Origin: an uncultured Deferribacterales bacterium
Lineage (GTDB): Bacteria > Chrysiogenota > Deferribacteres > Deferribacterales > Mucispirillaceae
Assembly (NCBI GenBank): GCA_947853665.1
Contig: CANTXF010000008.1
Span: 18,720 to 82,719 of the forward strand
Direction of reading: 5' to 3'
Length of the DNA stretch: 64,000 nt
Below, one piece after another: positions 28,939-36,760 of the stretch. The notes beneath the pieces were generated by a model. The model had not been told where the DNA came from, searched no databases, and saw nothing but the letters and a program-made list of their open reading frames with translations. Positions within the stretch are counted from its first letter, which is position 1. The number at the start of each line of letters is the position of its first letter. A program made the position numbers and the translations under genes.

Positions 28939-30239
28939 CGTTCTCTCCCTGTTTCCTCTTCCGCTTCAGTCTTCCTGCCGCCGTCCGGCAAGGCTTTTTC
29001 CAAAATATCAAGCAATACATCCGCCGGATTTTCATTTCCGTACGGATTTCCCGCGTCCCGTCCCATATACTCGTTAAACTGCTCCCGCAGCGCGGCTCCG
29101 TGCAGGCTCTGCAGCGACTTTCTTCTCTCCTTTATAAGCTGCTCCGCCACGGCGCTTTGATGCAGCGTCAGCAATCTGCCAAGCTGCCATGCGCACGCAA
29201 GGGATACATCGAACATTCCCAAATTCGGGTCATAAAAATAAAGCTCTTTGGCAGAGAATGCGGGCAAGTCCCTTTTTTCCAGCCGCAGCGGCACCAGAGG
29301 CCCTCTGTAAAAGGACACCGTCCTGTCTCCGTTTTGCAGCCAGTGCTTTACAGGCACATAGCCGTTTTCCAGAATGCCGTTCAGCACTTCGTCACAAGTC
29401 TCCCGGGCCTGCTCCGCCGGGATACATTTTTCGGATGCTGGCACCCGGAACTGCAGTTCTTTAAAAACAGCGTCAGGCTCCATGCCGTTATCCGTGCTGT
29501 AAAAATCCCAGCTATACAATACAAGGAGCCGGACGCGCGGGTATTTTTCAGCTTCTTCCGTCATTGCCTCCCCTGCGCCGTAGCCCTCCAGAGATACGAC
29601 GTAGACCCTGTTTTGCACCTTCTCCGGGCCGGACATAGGAAGCCTGCCGCAAAACGTAACGGCAAACGCACCTTTCTGCGCTTCGTCCGCCTGTCTGACA
29701 GCATTTTCCTCTTCCACCCCTTTTCTTACGTGGCACAAATATTTGATGTCCTCCAGAGGCGGGCACAGCTCCAGAAATTTTTCTCTATCAACATCTATAT
29801 ACATACAGCTCTGCTCCGGATCCTGCATATCTGCGGCGGGAATAAATATATCTTCCAGCCCGCCGGAAAAAGCGTCCTTTGCGGCAGCCGTCCGTATTTC
29901 CGCCACCTCTTCTCCGGAAAGCAGCAAAAGCCACAGCCAGGGCTGCTCCGCGTCATCATTTACTTTTACTTCCCAGGGAAGCGAAGCGCGGTTCCATACC
30001 ACGTGCGGAAGAACCGTCGCAAAATGCCCGTCCCCATTGACGGTGGGAAATACGGAATGAACCTCTCCCTTATGGAACCCTATATTGGAACCCCCTACCG
30101 TGAATTTCCGGCTGATCTGTGTCTTGCCCAGGGTCTGGGCATCCTGCTTCACGGTAATTCGGTATGTTCCCTCCTTTAAAGACGGCCGCTGATAATCCGC
30201 TAAAATGACTTCCTTCACAGTCTCCTCCGTTACATCCAT
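28935..30239 (-). CDS. Conserved unknown protein, island operon (HSVFPTVNGDGHF type)
   Basis: The 434-aa protein contains VHSVFPTVNGDGHFATVLPH (60-79), ASLPWEVKV, an acidic WLWLLLLSGEEVAE stretch, SFYRGPLVPLRLEK and DPNLGMFDVSLACAWQLGRL, motifs that I recall from uncharacterised proteins co-occurring with DUF6603 genes. It seems soluble, without signal peptide. It overlaps its neighbours by 1 nt (upstream) and 4 nt (downstream), so it is translated as part of one unit with the 1274-aa and 247-aa proteins. Its role is unknown; a subunit of a shared assembly is the simplest reading. Confidence 0.84.
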   Translation of the reverse strand: MDVTEETVKEVILADYQRPSLKEGTYRITVKQDAQTLGKTQISRKFTVGGSNIGFHKGEVHSVFPTVNGDGHFATVLPHVVWNRASLPWEVKVNDDAEQPWLWLLLLSGEEVAEIRTAAAKDAFSGGLEDIFIPAADMQDPEQSCMYIDVDREKFLELCPPLEDIKYLCHVRKGVEEENAVRQADEAQKGAFAVTFCGRLPMSGPEKVQNRVYVVSLEGYGAGEAMTEEAEKYPRVRLLVLYSWDFYSTDNGMEPDAVFKELQFRVPASEKCIPAEQARETCDEVLNGILENGYVPVKHWLQNGDRTVSFYRGPLVPLRLEKRDLPAFSAKELYFYDPNLGMFDVSLACAWQLGRLLTLHQSAVAEQLIKERRKSLQSLHGAALREQFNEYMGRDAGNPYGNENPADVLLDILEKALPDGGRKTEAEEETGRER

Positions 30240-33200
30240 TATCTTGCTCCCATCGACGCAAGATAAATATCGCTGAAGAATAAGCCTTTAGGCTCTGCCG
30301 CTGTCCGCTTCAGGCTTATTTCTCCCGTATTCAGCCCCAGCCGCTCTAAAATCCGGTTTCTCCGCTCCATACAGGCTCCGCTTTCAATTTGCTGAAGCTG
30401 CCTCTCCCAATTGTATTCTTCGTGTTCCCAGGGACGGGGTTCCGGCCGCCGCGCCCGCGGCAGTTCCGCAGTTTCCGGCTCCGGCATGACGCTTTCCACC
30501 TGATAGCGCTTCCAATCCGCCTTTGCAGGCGCCGTCGTAATCCGCACTCCGGTAATCGCTTCCACAGTCTCCTCTCCGTACCCCTTCTCCCGCCAGAGAG
30601 CCGCGGGAACCCGTGCCGTTACAGCCGTGAAAACAAAATCCCCGCTGATATCCTCGTTTTCCCGTTCCACTATTACTTCCAATACCGGACATATAACAAG
30701 CGGAACGTCCTTTTCTTCGCGGCAGGTTCGCAGTTGAAAGCTCTGCTGTGTTTCCACTATGCCCCTTATACTGCCGTTGGGCACCTGCCCGTCGGCTGTG
30801 ATTTCAAGCTCTTCCGCCGAGACCGTCCAGACAGTATCATCGTCACTGCCGGACAGGAGCCCCCTGACTATACGAAAGGACAGACTCTGATAATCGCCGT
30901 CGTTCTCCGCCGTAAGGCTCCGATTTGAAGCGCCATGCAGAAAAGACCTGCGGAAATCCTCAACAGATATGAACCTGTCTTCCGCCTTCTTTGCGTTTCC
31001 AAAGGATATGGAAAAGCTGATAAACCATAATTTAATATGGGCGACTCCCGTAAAATCAGGCCCCCAGATATCTAAATCACAACCTACCTCCACCGTTATG
31101 GTGCAGATCCACAGTTTGACCTTTACCCCTATATCAGCCTTCAGAGCAAGCTCATAAGCAAACGGCTGCCACATCATCTGTATATCTACCGCAGCATAAA
31201 ACCATGCTTCGATATTCGCAGCATGGAACAGCAGCTTCAATTCCCCTCCGGCCATAATGCCGGAAGGGATCAGCGCAAAATACAGGCTTCCTTCCGCGTT
31301 CAGTACGGAGCTCAGCTTCCATTTCAGGGATAATCTTACCGCATCCGGATACCGCTCCGGTTTTTTATAACCGTTCCGGTAGCCTCCCAGGCAGAGCGCA
31401 AAATCACCGTCCATCCATACGTAATAAGCAAACTGTCCGCGAATCGCACAATCTTTGGAAAGTACATAGGAACCTTCCGCCAGCGCGGCTTCCACTGCAA
31501 TTTTTCCTTCTTTTTTCCTGTATCCTGCCCTGAGATACAGAATAGCTTTCGCAATAGGGCTGATCCCGGGCTTAGAGCCAAAGGGTACAGTAAGCTCCGA
31601 TCGTCCTATCAGATTAACCGCCGCATCGCTCCCAAGCTCCGCCGTAAGAACGGCAATGGAATCCAGCATTTGGAAGGACTTAAATGATACTCCCGCCCCG
31701 AACCAGGACGAGCCTTCGGCAGGGGGAAAGGCCGCGTCCATATCCTCCGGCTGAAAGCTCCCGCGCATACCCTGAATCAGCGGGCAATCGTCCAGGTTCT
31801 TCACGTCAGGAATAAGAAGACGGCGGTTATAGCCAAAGCCCACTCCGATTCCGTTAACGTCAAAGCAGGGCGGCCCTCCGATTTGCCCTCTGAAATTCGC
31901 CCATGCATAGAGCGACGTAAAATTCTTTTTCTGATATCCTCCCTGAACCGCAAGCATAAAAGCGCCTGCCTGCAAAAGCAGTTTTCCGCCGTACGCATTA
32001 TCCGCCTTACGCTGCAGACTTCCCTCCAGCGCAAAAGCGGAACCGTGAATGTCGATAAAGAGACCCCGCAGCGTAAAAATGATATTTCTTTCCCGAAGCG
32101 AGTAACCCGCGCCTAAACCTTCCAGAGCCAACCTGAAACCTTTAAGCTGCACACCCGCATCCGCCAGAAACCAGACCGAGCCGCCGGAAAAGGAAAGCGA
32201 GATTTTATCCAGAATCAAAGGGCCCGCAGTTTTGTTGATACTTATGGAAGAGCCGGACTCAGGAGCATCGCCGTTATTTACCGCAGGGATATTATGAAAA
32301 GCATTTTTACCGATTGATGCGTGACGGTCGTTTTTTTGCTCCGGCGCGTAATGACAAACAAAGGTCCTGACCTCCTCCGCGGTCCCGTAGGACGCCAGTA
32401 AAGAAAATCCCGGCTCGGGCCGAGGATAGGCATCCAAATCGGGCAGATATTCCCATATCTTTGGGCTGCTTCCGGAAATATACAGCAAATACAGATTTCC
32501 GATATAAGGTTCTCCCAGCAGACGGGCGTAATCCCCTGCCACGGGAAGCCGTTTCAGGTCGATTTTACTAAAAAAACCAATGCCGAAAGCGCAGCCGTCC
32601 TTATCTCTATGGCAAAAGATCTGCCCTTCCTGCTCCTTCCATTCCATATAAAAGCTTCCTGTCTCCGCATCCCAGACGCCTAACATCTCCGCTACCGACA
32701 AAGAAAGCTCCGGCCCATCCGGGGGAAACGCAAAACCGGCCATTTCGGCCAGTCCGGCAACCGATATGGCGGCGGGGGACTCTGCCCTTCCGCGCAGAGT
32801 GTACTGCGGACCGCTTTTTTCCACAGATACCTGCAATATACCGTCGCCTATGCCTACGGTTCCCGTCAGGAACAGTCTGTTTTCCTCTCCGTCCTTTTCA
32901 TAAAATAATCTTACTCCTTTCAGCTTCAGGCCGTCAAAAAGCTGCCAGTCCGTCTGTAAATCAAGCCCCAAAGCAAAGCGCCGCGTCCTTTTTTCCTGAA
33001 AACTGTAAGTAAAATCCAATTTCTCCAGATAAAGCTTTGCCGACAGAAGCCCCTCCGGCAGCAAAGCAGGAAGATCCACATCCCCAAGCAGAGGGCTTAA
33101 CGCGCTCATATCGGAAAGCTCCGTTTGTTCCAGGCCTTCAAGCCTGATACCAAAATCCTTTTCCATATCGTTGTAGCTTACGGCGGCGGACAGCGGCAGC

Positions 33201-34063
33201 TTGCCCAAAGCAAATGCGCCGGAAACTTCCGCGTTATACCCTATGGTTTGAGAATCCTCTCCGCCTGTCAGAAAGGCCATCTTTAATTTCAGGCCGATAT
33301 CCGAAAGGGAGAACCCGCTGAACACCTCCCACCGGCCGTCCCAGTCGGCTAACAGCTCAATTTCCTCTATACGTTCGTTCAGGAAGTCGTACCGTACGCT
33401 GATTTTACTTAGATAAACGGAAGCTGCAATTTTTAAAATCGTATCAGGTATATGACTTGCCCAATCATTTAAATTAAGCAGCGCAAACAGCCCGTCCAGA
33501 GTAAAAGCCTGTTTTTCTCCCGCCTCCCGCAGGCTGACAGCGTAGACGGAATCTCTCTGTATCCAGGTAAGTTCTATTTCCCACTTTATCTCCCGGCAGG
33601 CCTTGCCAGCCTGGCCGGTCGCGGAAAACGAGCCTCTTACCGGATCCAGATGCGCCTCGCAGGAAGCGTGCATTACAAGCGGATATCTTAAGTCCGCAGC
33701 TTCTATGGCATAGCGCGCCTCATTTACTGCGATACCGGGAATGACATTTGCCAGGAAATCCATCCCTTGAGCTGTATCAAGAAGAACTGCCGCCCTGAAT
33801 AAATCTTCCTCCGTATTTGGAAAATCTATTTTAATCGTCACACCGGAAATTTCCACTCCCAGCAGCAAAGCTTTATCCATGGTAAGACGTACGGAAAGCC
33901 CCTCTATATCTTTCTGCTCCTCGCTGCAACTATAAGCAGTATCGCCGGAAGGAAGAAGCTCTCCCATCATGCAGTTTAATACGGGCAGACTACATAACGG
34001 GCTTTCACTCCAAAGGCCGGAAGGCTGCAGCTCCTTCAACAATTCCTCATATAACTGACGCAT
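30239..34063 (-). CDS. Giant beta-rich DUF6603-like protein, island operon
   Basis: The 1274-aa protein is made of long runs of amphipathic beta-strands with repeated statements of the form 'short strand, turn, strand' (for example FALGKLPLSAAVSYND, LTGTVGIGDGILQVSV), reminiscent of AsmA-like or other lipid-groove proteins. Around residues 990-1020 it has IWGPDFTGVAHIKLWFISFS then ISFG, and in the middle DVNGIGVGFGYNRRLLIPDV, which fit my recollection of the DUF6603 family. A longer frame starts with TTG at 34090, but AAGGAAG precedes the ATG at 34063, which I use. There is no signal peptide or clear membrane helix. It is the first gene of the island operon. Confidence 0.85.
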   Translation of the reverse strand: MRQLYEELLKELQPSGLWSESPLCSLPVLNCMMGELLPSGDTAYSCSEEQKDIEGLSVRLTMDKALLLGVEISGVTIKIDFPNTEEDLFRAAVLLDTAQGMDFLANVIPGIAVNEARYAIEAADLRYPLVMHASCEAHLDPVRGSFSATGQAGKACREIKWEIELTWIQRDSVYAVSLREAGEKQAFTLDGLFALLNLNDWASHIPDTILKIAASVYLSKISVRYDFLNERIEEIELLADWDGRWEVFSGFSLSDIGLKLKMAFLTGGEDSQTIGYNAEVSGAFALGKLPLSAAVSYNDMEKDFGIRLEGLEQTELSDMSALSPLLGDVDLPALLPEGLLSAKLYLEKLDFTYSFQEKRTRRFALGLDLQTDWQLFDGLKLKGVRLFYEKDGEENRLFLTGTVGIGDGILQVSVEKSGPQYTLRGRAESPAAISVAGLAEMAGFAFPPDGPELSLSVAEMLGVWDAETGSFYMEWKEQEGQIFCHRDKDGCAFGIGFFSKIDLKRLPVAGDYARLLGEPYIGNLYLLYISGSSPKIWEYLPDLDAYPRPEPGFSLLASYGTAEEVRTFVCHYAPEQKNDRHASIGKNAFHNIPAVNNGDAPESGSSISINKTAGPLILDKISLSFSGGSVWFLADAGVQLKGFRLALEGLGAGYSLRERNIIFTLRGLFIDIHGSAFALEGSLQRKADNAYGGKLLLQAGAFMLAVQGGYQKKNFTSLYAWANFRGQIGGPPCFDVNGIGVGFGYNRRLLIPDVKNLDDCPLIQGMRGSFQPEDMDAAFPPAEGSSWFGAGVSFKSFQMLDSIAVLTAELGSDAAVNLIGRSELTVPFGSKPGISPIAKAILYLRAGYRKKEGKIAVEAALAEGSYVLSKDCAIRGQFAYYVWMDGDFALCLGGYRNGYKKPERYPDAVRLSLKWKLSSVLNAEGSLYFALIPSGIMAGGELKLLFHAANIEAWFYAAVDIQMMWQPFAYELALKADIGVKVKLWICTITVEVGCDLDIWGPDFTGVAHIKLWFISFSISFGNAKKAEDRFISVEDFRRSFLHGASNRSLTAENDGDYQSLSFRIVRGLLSGSDDDTVWTVSAEELEITADGQVPNGSIRGIVETQQSFQLRTCREEKDVPLVICPVLEVIVERENEDISGDFVFTAVTARVPAALWREKGYGEETVEAITGVRITTAPAKADWKRYQVESVMPEPETAELPRARRPEPRPWEHEEYNWERQLQQIESGACMERRNRILERLGLNTGEISLKRTAAEPKGLFFSDIYLASMGAR

Positions 34064-34091
34064 ACGGACTTCCTTATATTTTTTTCGCAAC

Positions 34092-34111
34092 TATACCCTT
34101 ATGCAGGTATA
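34092..34111. repeat. Inverted repeat just upstream of the island operon
   Basis: TATACC (34092-34097) and GGTATA (34106-34111) form a perfect 6-bp inverted repeat about 30 nt upstream of the first start codon. Its place between a likely promoter and the start makes an operator or leader hairpin possible. Confidence 0.4.
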
Positions 34112-34158
34112 AAGTTATGGGAAATATTTATAATACAACAGCTTGCTCACGATAATGA

Positions 34159-34240
34159 ATAATAAGGCCGGAAGCGCTTGGCTAGGCACTGTCTAAGGGG
34201 CTTGCGCATAAGTTTGCCTTGCCCAAGCTGGTCTTATTAT
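34159..34240. repeat. Long imperfect hairpin in the intergenic region
   Basis: The ends ATAATAAGGCC (34159-34169) and GGTCTTATTAT (34230-34240) pair with one mismatch, and inner segments (GCGCTTGGCTAGGC against GCCTTGCCCAAGC) continue the pairing. A second short stem, AATGCT/AGCATT, follows at 34242-34267. The region has no ORF. It may encode a structured RNA, a long operon leader, or be the trace of a small palindromic mobile element. Confidence 0.5.
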
Positions 34241-34358
34241 GAATGCTTTTGACGACTAGGGAGCATTATTATAATTATTTGCCGTAACTATCTACCTTAT
34301 GGGATAGCCGCCATTTTTTATTCTCTTAAGCGGGACAGTTTATATACTTTAAAAACAA

Positions 34359-35405
34359 TCAGAATAATCGGCCTTCAAACAATTTTCTCGTTGCGTAATC
34401 CCTTATCCTTTTTGCATAGAAATTGTAATAATAAAAATCCTCTCCGGCGAGATATACGGTTCTATCCCCCTGCCATGCCATAAAGGGCTTGAGCGCCGCG
34501 TTCAATATGCCGGCAGAGTAGTAAAAGCATGTTACAGGATAAGGAATTCCGGGATTTCCATTCCAAGCCTGGCTCCAGGTTTCGGGCATCCTGTTAATAT
34601 TGGTTTCCCGAAAACCTACCCTCAGGATAGCTTCCATGGTTTCCCGGCAGGCGGGCTCCCGCCCCGTTTTCATATAGGAAAGGCAGTCAAGGATTTCATT
34701 TGCGCATTCCAGAAAAGCTGCTTCATTGCTGCGTTCCCACTGCTTTCCGTTCTGATTGACGCGGAACCATGCGTAAGCGTCGTCCGGCGCTCCTCCCACA
34801 CGGGCATGCCCTATTGCAAGAGCCTTTGGAAGTTTGTGATATATACCGTATGGGTTTTGCCGTACTCCGTTTATTCTGGCATCGGTTACCTCCGCCATAT
34901 TAATACCGCTGATAAATCCATTAAAATTTTCATGCGCATAGGTATCCGCGAAAATATGCAGGGCAATCCCCGTATGCAGCAAAGCCGCGTTTCTTTCGCC
35001 TGCATTCCGGCTTTTTTTATATTCCGACGCCGCATTTTTAAGAATATTGGCCGCCATGGAATTATCATTGCAGCGCGCCCTTTTTACCATGTAATTCTTT
35101 CCCGTGATTCTGTCTTCAGGAGGTATAAAATGAAATGCCGCAACAGTGTCTCTCAGGAATACAGGGTCAAAAAATTTTATATTTTCTCCTTCCACGGTAA
35201 ATCCAGTCCGAACCACATAAAAACGTCCGTCGCTTACAAGCTCTCTTGCAAAGTACGGCACCTGTTCCAAAACATAGCTGTCCTTTTCCGGCCTGTAATC
35301 GTCCACATATTGAGAGAAAGAAGCTATGCGATGCGCATCTACAGCGTCAAAACCCGCCAGCATGGCAATAACCTTTACTCCGTAAAAATGAAAACTGATA
35401 TCCAT
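34359..35405 (-). CDS. DUF6765-like protein with zinc phospholipase C-type histidines
   Basis: The 348-aa protein opens MDISFHFYGVKVIAMLAGFD and [14 protein letters not shown], the pattern I associate with DUF6765. A HTGIALHIFADTYAHENFNGF-type region resembles the His/Asp metal site of zinc-dependent phospholipase C folds, and a second AIGHARVGGAPDDAYAWF region adds histidine and aspartates. No signal peptide. GGGGA precedes the ATG. It is on the same strand as the island operon but separated from it by 295 bp, and divergent from the 270-aa gene. A hydrolase role is inference. Confidence 0.78.
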   Translation of the reverse strand: MDISFHFYGVKVIAMLAGFDAVDAHRIASFSQYVDDYRPEKDSYVLEQVPYFARELVSDGRFYVVRTGFTVEGENIKFFDPVFLRDTVAAFHFIPPEDRITGKNYMVKRARCNDNSMAANILKNAASEYKKSRNAGERNAALLHTGIALHIFADTYAHENFNGFISGINMAEVTDARINGVRQNPYGIYHKLPKALAIGHARVGGAPDDAYAWFRVNQNGKQWERSNEAAFLECANEILDCLSYMKTGREPACRETMEAILRVGFRETNINRMPETWSQAWNGNPGIPYPVTCFYYSAGILNAALKPFMAWQGDRTVYLAGEDFYYYNFYAKRIRDYATRKLFEGRLF

Positions 35406-35479
35406 TATTTTTCCCCATTTTCGTATGCTTTTGATATAATAAGGGCATAAAATATTTTAACTGCTGGAGGAAAACTGCC
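35406..35479. promoter_or_regulatory. Divergent promoter region
   Basis: The 74-bp gap between the divergent genes contains a perfect TATAAT on the plus strand (35435-35440), about 40 nt upstream of the GTG at 35480. The -35 match is weak. On the minus strand TATTAT/TTATAT sequences overlap the same place, so both genes may be controlled together. Confidence 0.5.
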
Positions 35480-36292
35480 GTGCACCAGGATTATATCTAT
35501 ATGATAGAAAAAGTTTACCAGCGTTATTTCAATCCGTCCGGGCAATGCCTCAAACCGAATATAACCTTTGAAGAGGTATATGCCGACCTGACCTCCGAGC
35601 CTTATCGGCAGGAGGACCCTTATTTCAACGAAATTCCAGAGCATTTAAAACGCGCGCTGACGAAACTGCCCATGGAAACCCTCGTTAACTGGAACAAGCG
35701 GGATTACCTGGTTATCGATCCACTCACAACTCCCCCGGAGGGAGCTTTTCTGGAGGTACGGGTCGTCGCAAATATCTACTATCAAGAATACGCTATTATG
35801 GCCGCTCTTCAGCTATATGACGGCATCTTTAGTAAATCTCCCGATGCGCGATCCATTTCTAAACTTAAAATATTACTCGGCCCAAACGTCCCAGACCCGG
35901 TCAAAACGGATAAAATCGTTATATATAACCGGGTTCCCTTAAATATACTGGATACGCAACGTATTTCCGTCGCAGCATATCTGGAAGAGCAGATGTCTTT
36001 TCTTTCAAGATATTGTCAGAATAACGCTCCGCTTCCCGCCTTTGTCCGCAGTTTATACAATCATGTGCCAGTGGGCTACGGAGAGGGAATTGACTACAAG
36101 GGGCAAACCATGACTTTCTCCGAGCCCAGGGCGCAATGCGTAAAACAAGTTCTTGAAAATTCCGCAGGCCGCTCGATAGACCTTAAACAGTTTGACAAGC
36201 AGTTATCCGACGAATTTAAAAAAATAAAACTATCGGGAAATATCCCATTTATTAACCGGTGCGAAATTAAAAAAGAAATATATTGGAGGTAG
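35480..36292 (+). CDS. Unknown 270-aa protein
   Basis: The frame starts at GTG with GGAGG 9 nt upstream. The protein begins HQDYIYMIEKVYQRYFNPSG and has a mixed alpha/beta pattern with no signal peptide, membrane helix or motif that I recognise; the central part (LEVRVVANIYYQEYAIMAAL) and YNHVPVGYGEGIDYKG resemble effector-type proteins only vaguely. It is the only plus-strand gene in the island. Its function is unknown; adjacency to the DUF6765-like gene suggests the pair may act together. Confidence 0.72.
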   Translation: MHQDYIYMIEKVYQRYFNPSGQCLKPNITFEEVYADLTSEPYRQEDPYFNEIPEHLKRALTKLPMETLVNWNKRDYLVIDPLTTPPEGAFLEVRVVANIYYQEYAIMAALQLYDGIFSKSPDARSISKLKILLGPNVPDPVKTDKIVIYNRVPLNILDTQRISVAAYLEEQMSFLSRYCQNNAPLPAFVRSLYNHVPVGYGEGIDYKGQTMTFSEPRAQCVKQVLENSAGRSIDLKQFDKQLSDEFKKIKLSGNIPFINRCEIKKEIYWR

Positions 36293-36629
36293 TTAAGGCA
36301 AAGTATCGTTACAATACAGGCCATGTTTTTTTAGTTTATCCTCTTACGCACCGCTGTATTAAAATAGTTTATGAGTAAAATTATCACAGTATTACAATTT
36401 ACGCAACTTCAACTATTCACAGGTTTTCGCGGTTTTATCCGCGCAGCGGAAAAAGTGCTTTACCATTATTATAATAGCTCAATATCACAAAAAATCCGTT
36501 AGCGATATTTTTTTAGCGGCTGTACACTCTCATGGTTCAGACTATGGAGATAAGCGCCTTATTTAATATTTAAAATAGAAAATATACGTGGAGACAGTTT
36601 TAAATCTTTAAAGGATTTTTTTGGGAAAG
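36293..36629. other. AT-rich gene-free stretch at the island edge
   Basis: About 340 bp without a convincing ORF between the 270-aa gene and the flagellar genes. It contains a 5-bp stem (CGCGG/CCGCG at 36428-36443) without a T tract. The high AT content contrasts with the flagellar operon. No att-like repeat matching the left edge of the island was found by eye. Confidence 0.6.
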
Positions 36630-36655
36630 GGAGGGGAGAGCGTGTTCTCCCCTCC
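36630..36655 (+). terminator. Strong hairpin, probable plus-strand terminator
   Basis: A perfect 10-bp stem, GGAGGGGAGA (36630-36639) with TCTCCCCTCC (36646-36655), has a 6-nt loop and is followed on the plus strand by TTTTC. It would end transcription from the 270-aa gene and may act in both directions. Confidence 0.7.
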
Positions 36656-36670
36656 TTTTCATATGCATTT

Positions 36671-36693
36671 CAGAAAAGGTTTCAAAGAAACCT
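36671..36693 (-). terminator. Terminator of the flagellar hook operon
   Basis: AGGTTTC (36677-36683) and GAAACCT (36687-36693) form a 7-bp stem with a 3-nt loop; on the minus strand it runs into TTTTCTG. It lies 68 bp past the flgE stop. Confidence 0.65.
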
Positions 36694-36760
36694 CAGCGCC
36701 CTGAAAGCCGGAGCGAATGGCCTGGAGGGCGCAATCATGTAAAATTAATTCAGGTTATCA

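Noticed and set aside
22436..34063. Prophage, contractile injection or type VI secretion cluster
   Set aside because: No sheath, tube, baseplate, ClpV, capsid or terminase motif was found in any of the six proteins.
34159..34240. Integron attC site
   Set aside because: The hairpin lacks the attC core sequences (RYYYAAC/GTTRRRY) and no integrase or cassette array is present.
36428..36443. Hairpin CGCGG/CCGCG as terminator
   Set aside because: Only 5 bp and no T tract on either strand.
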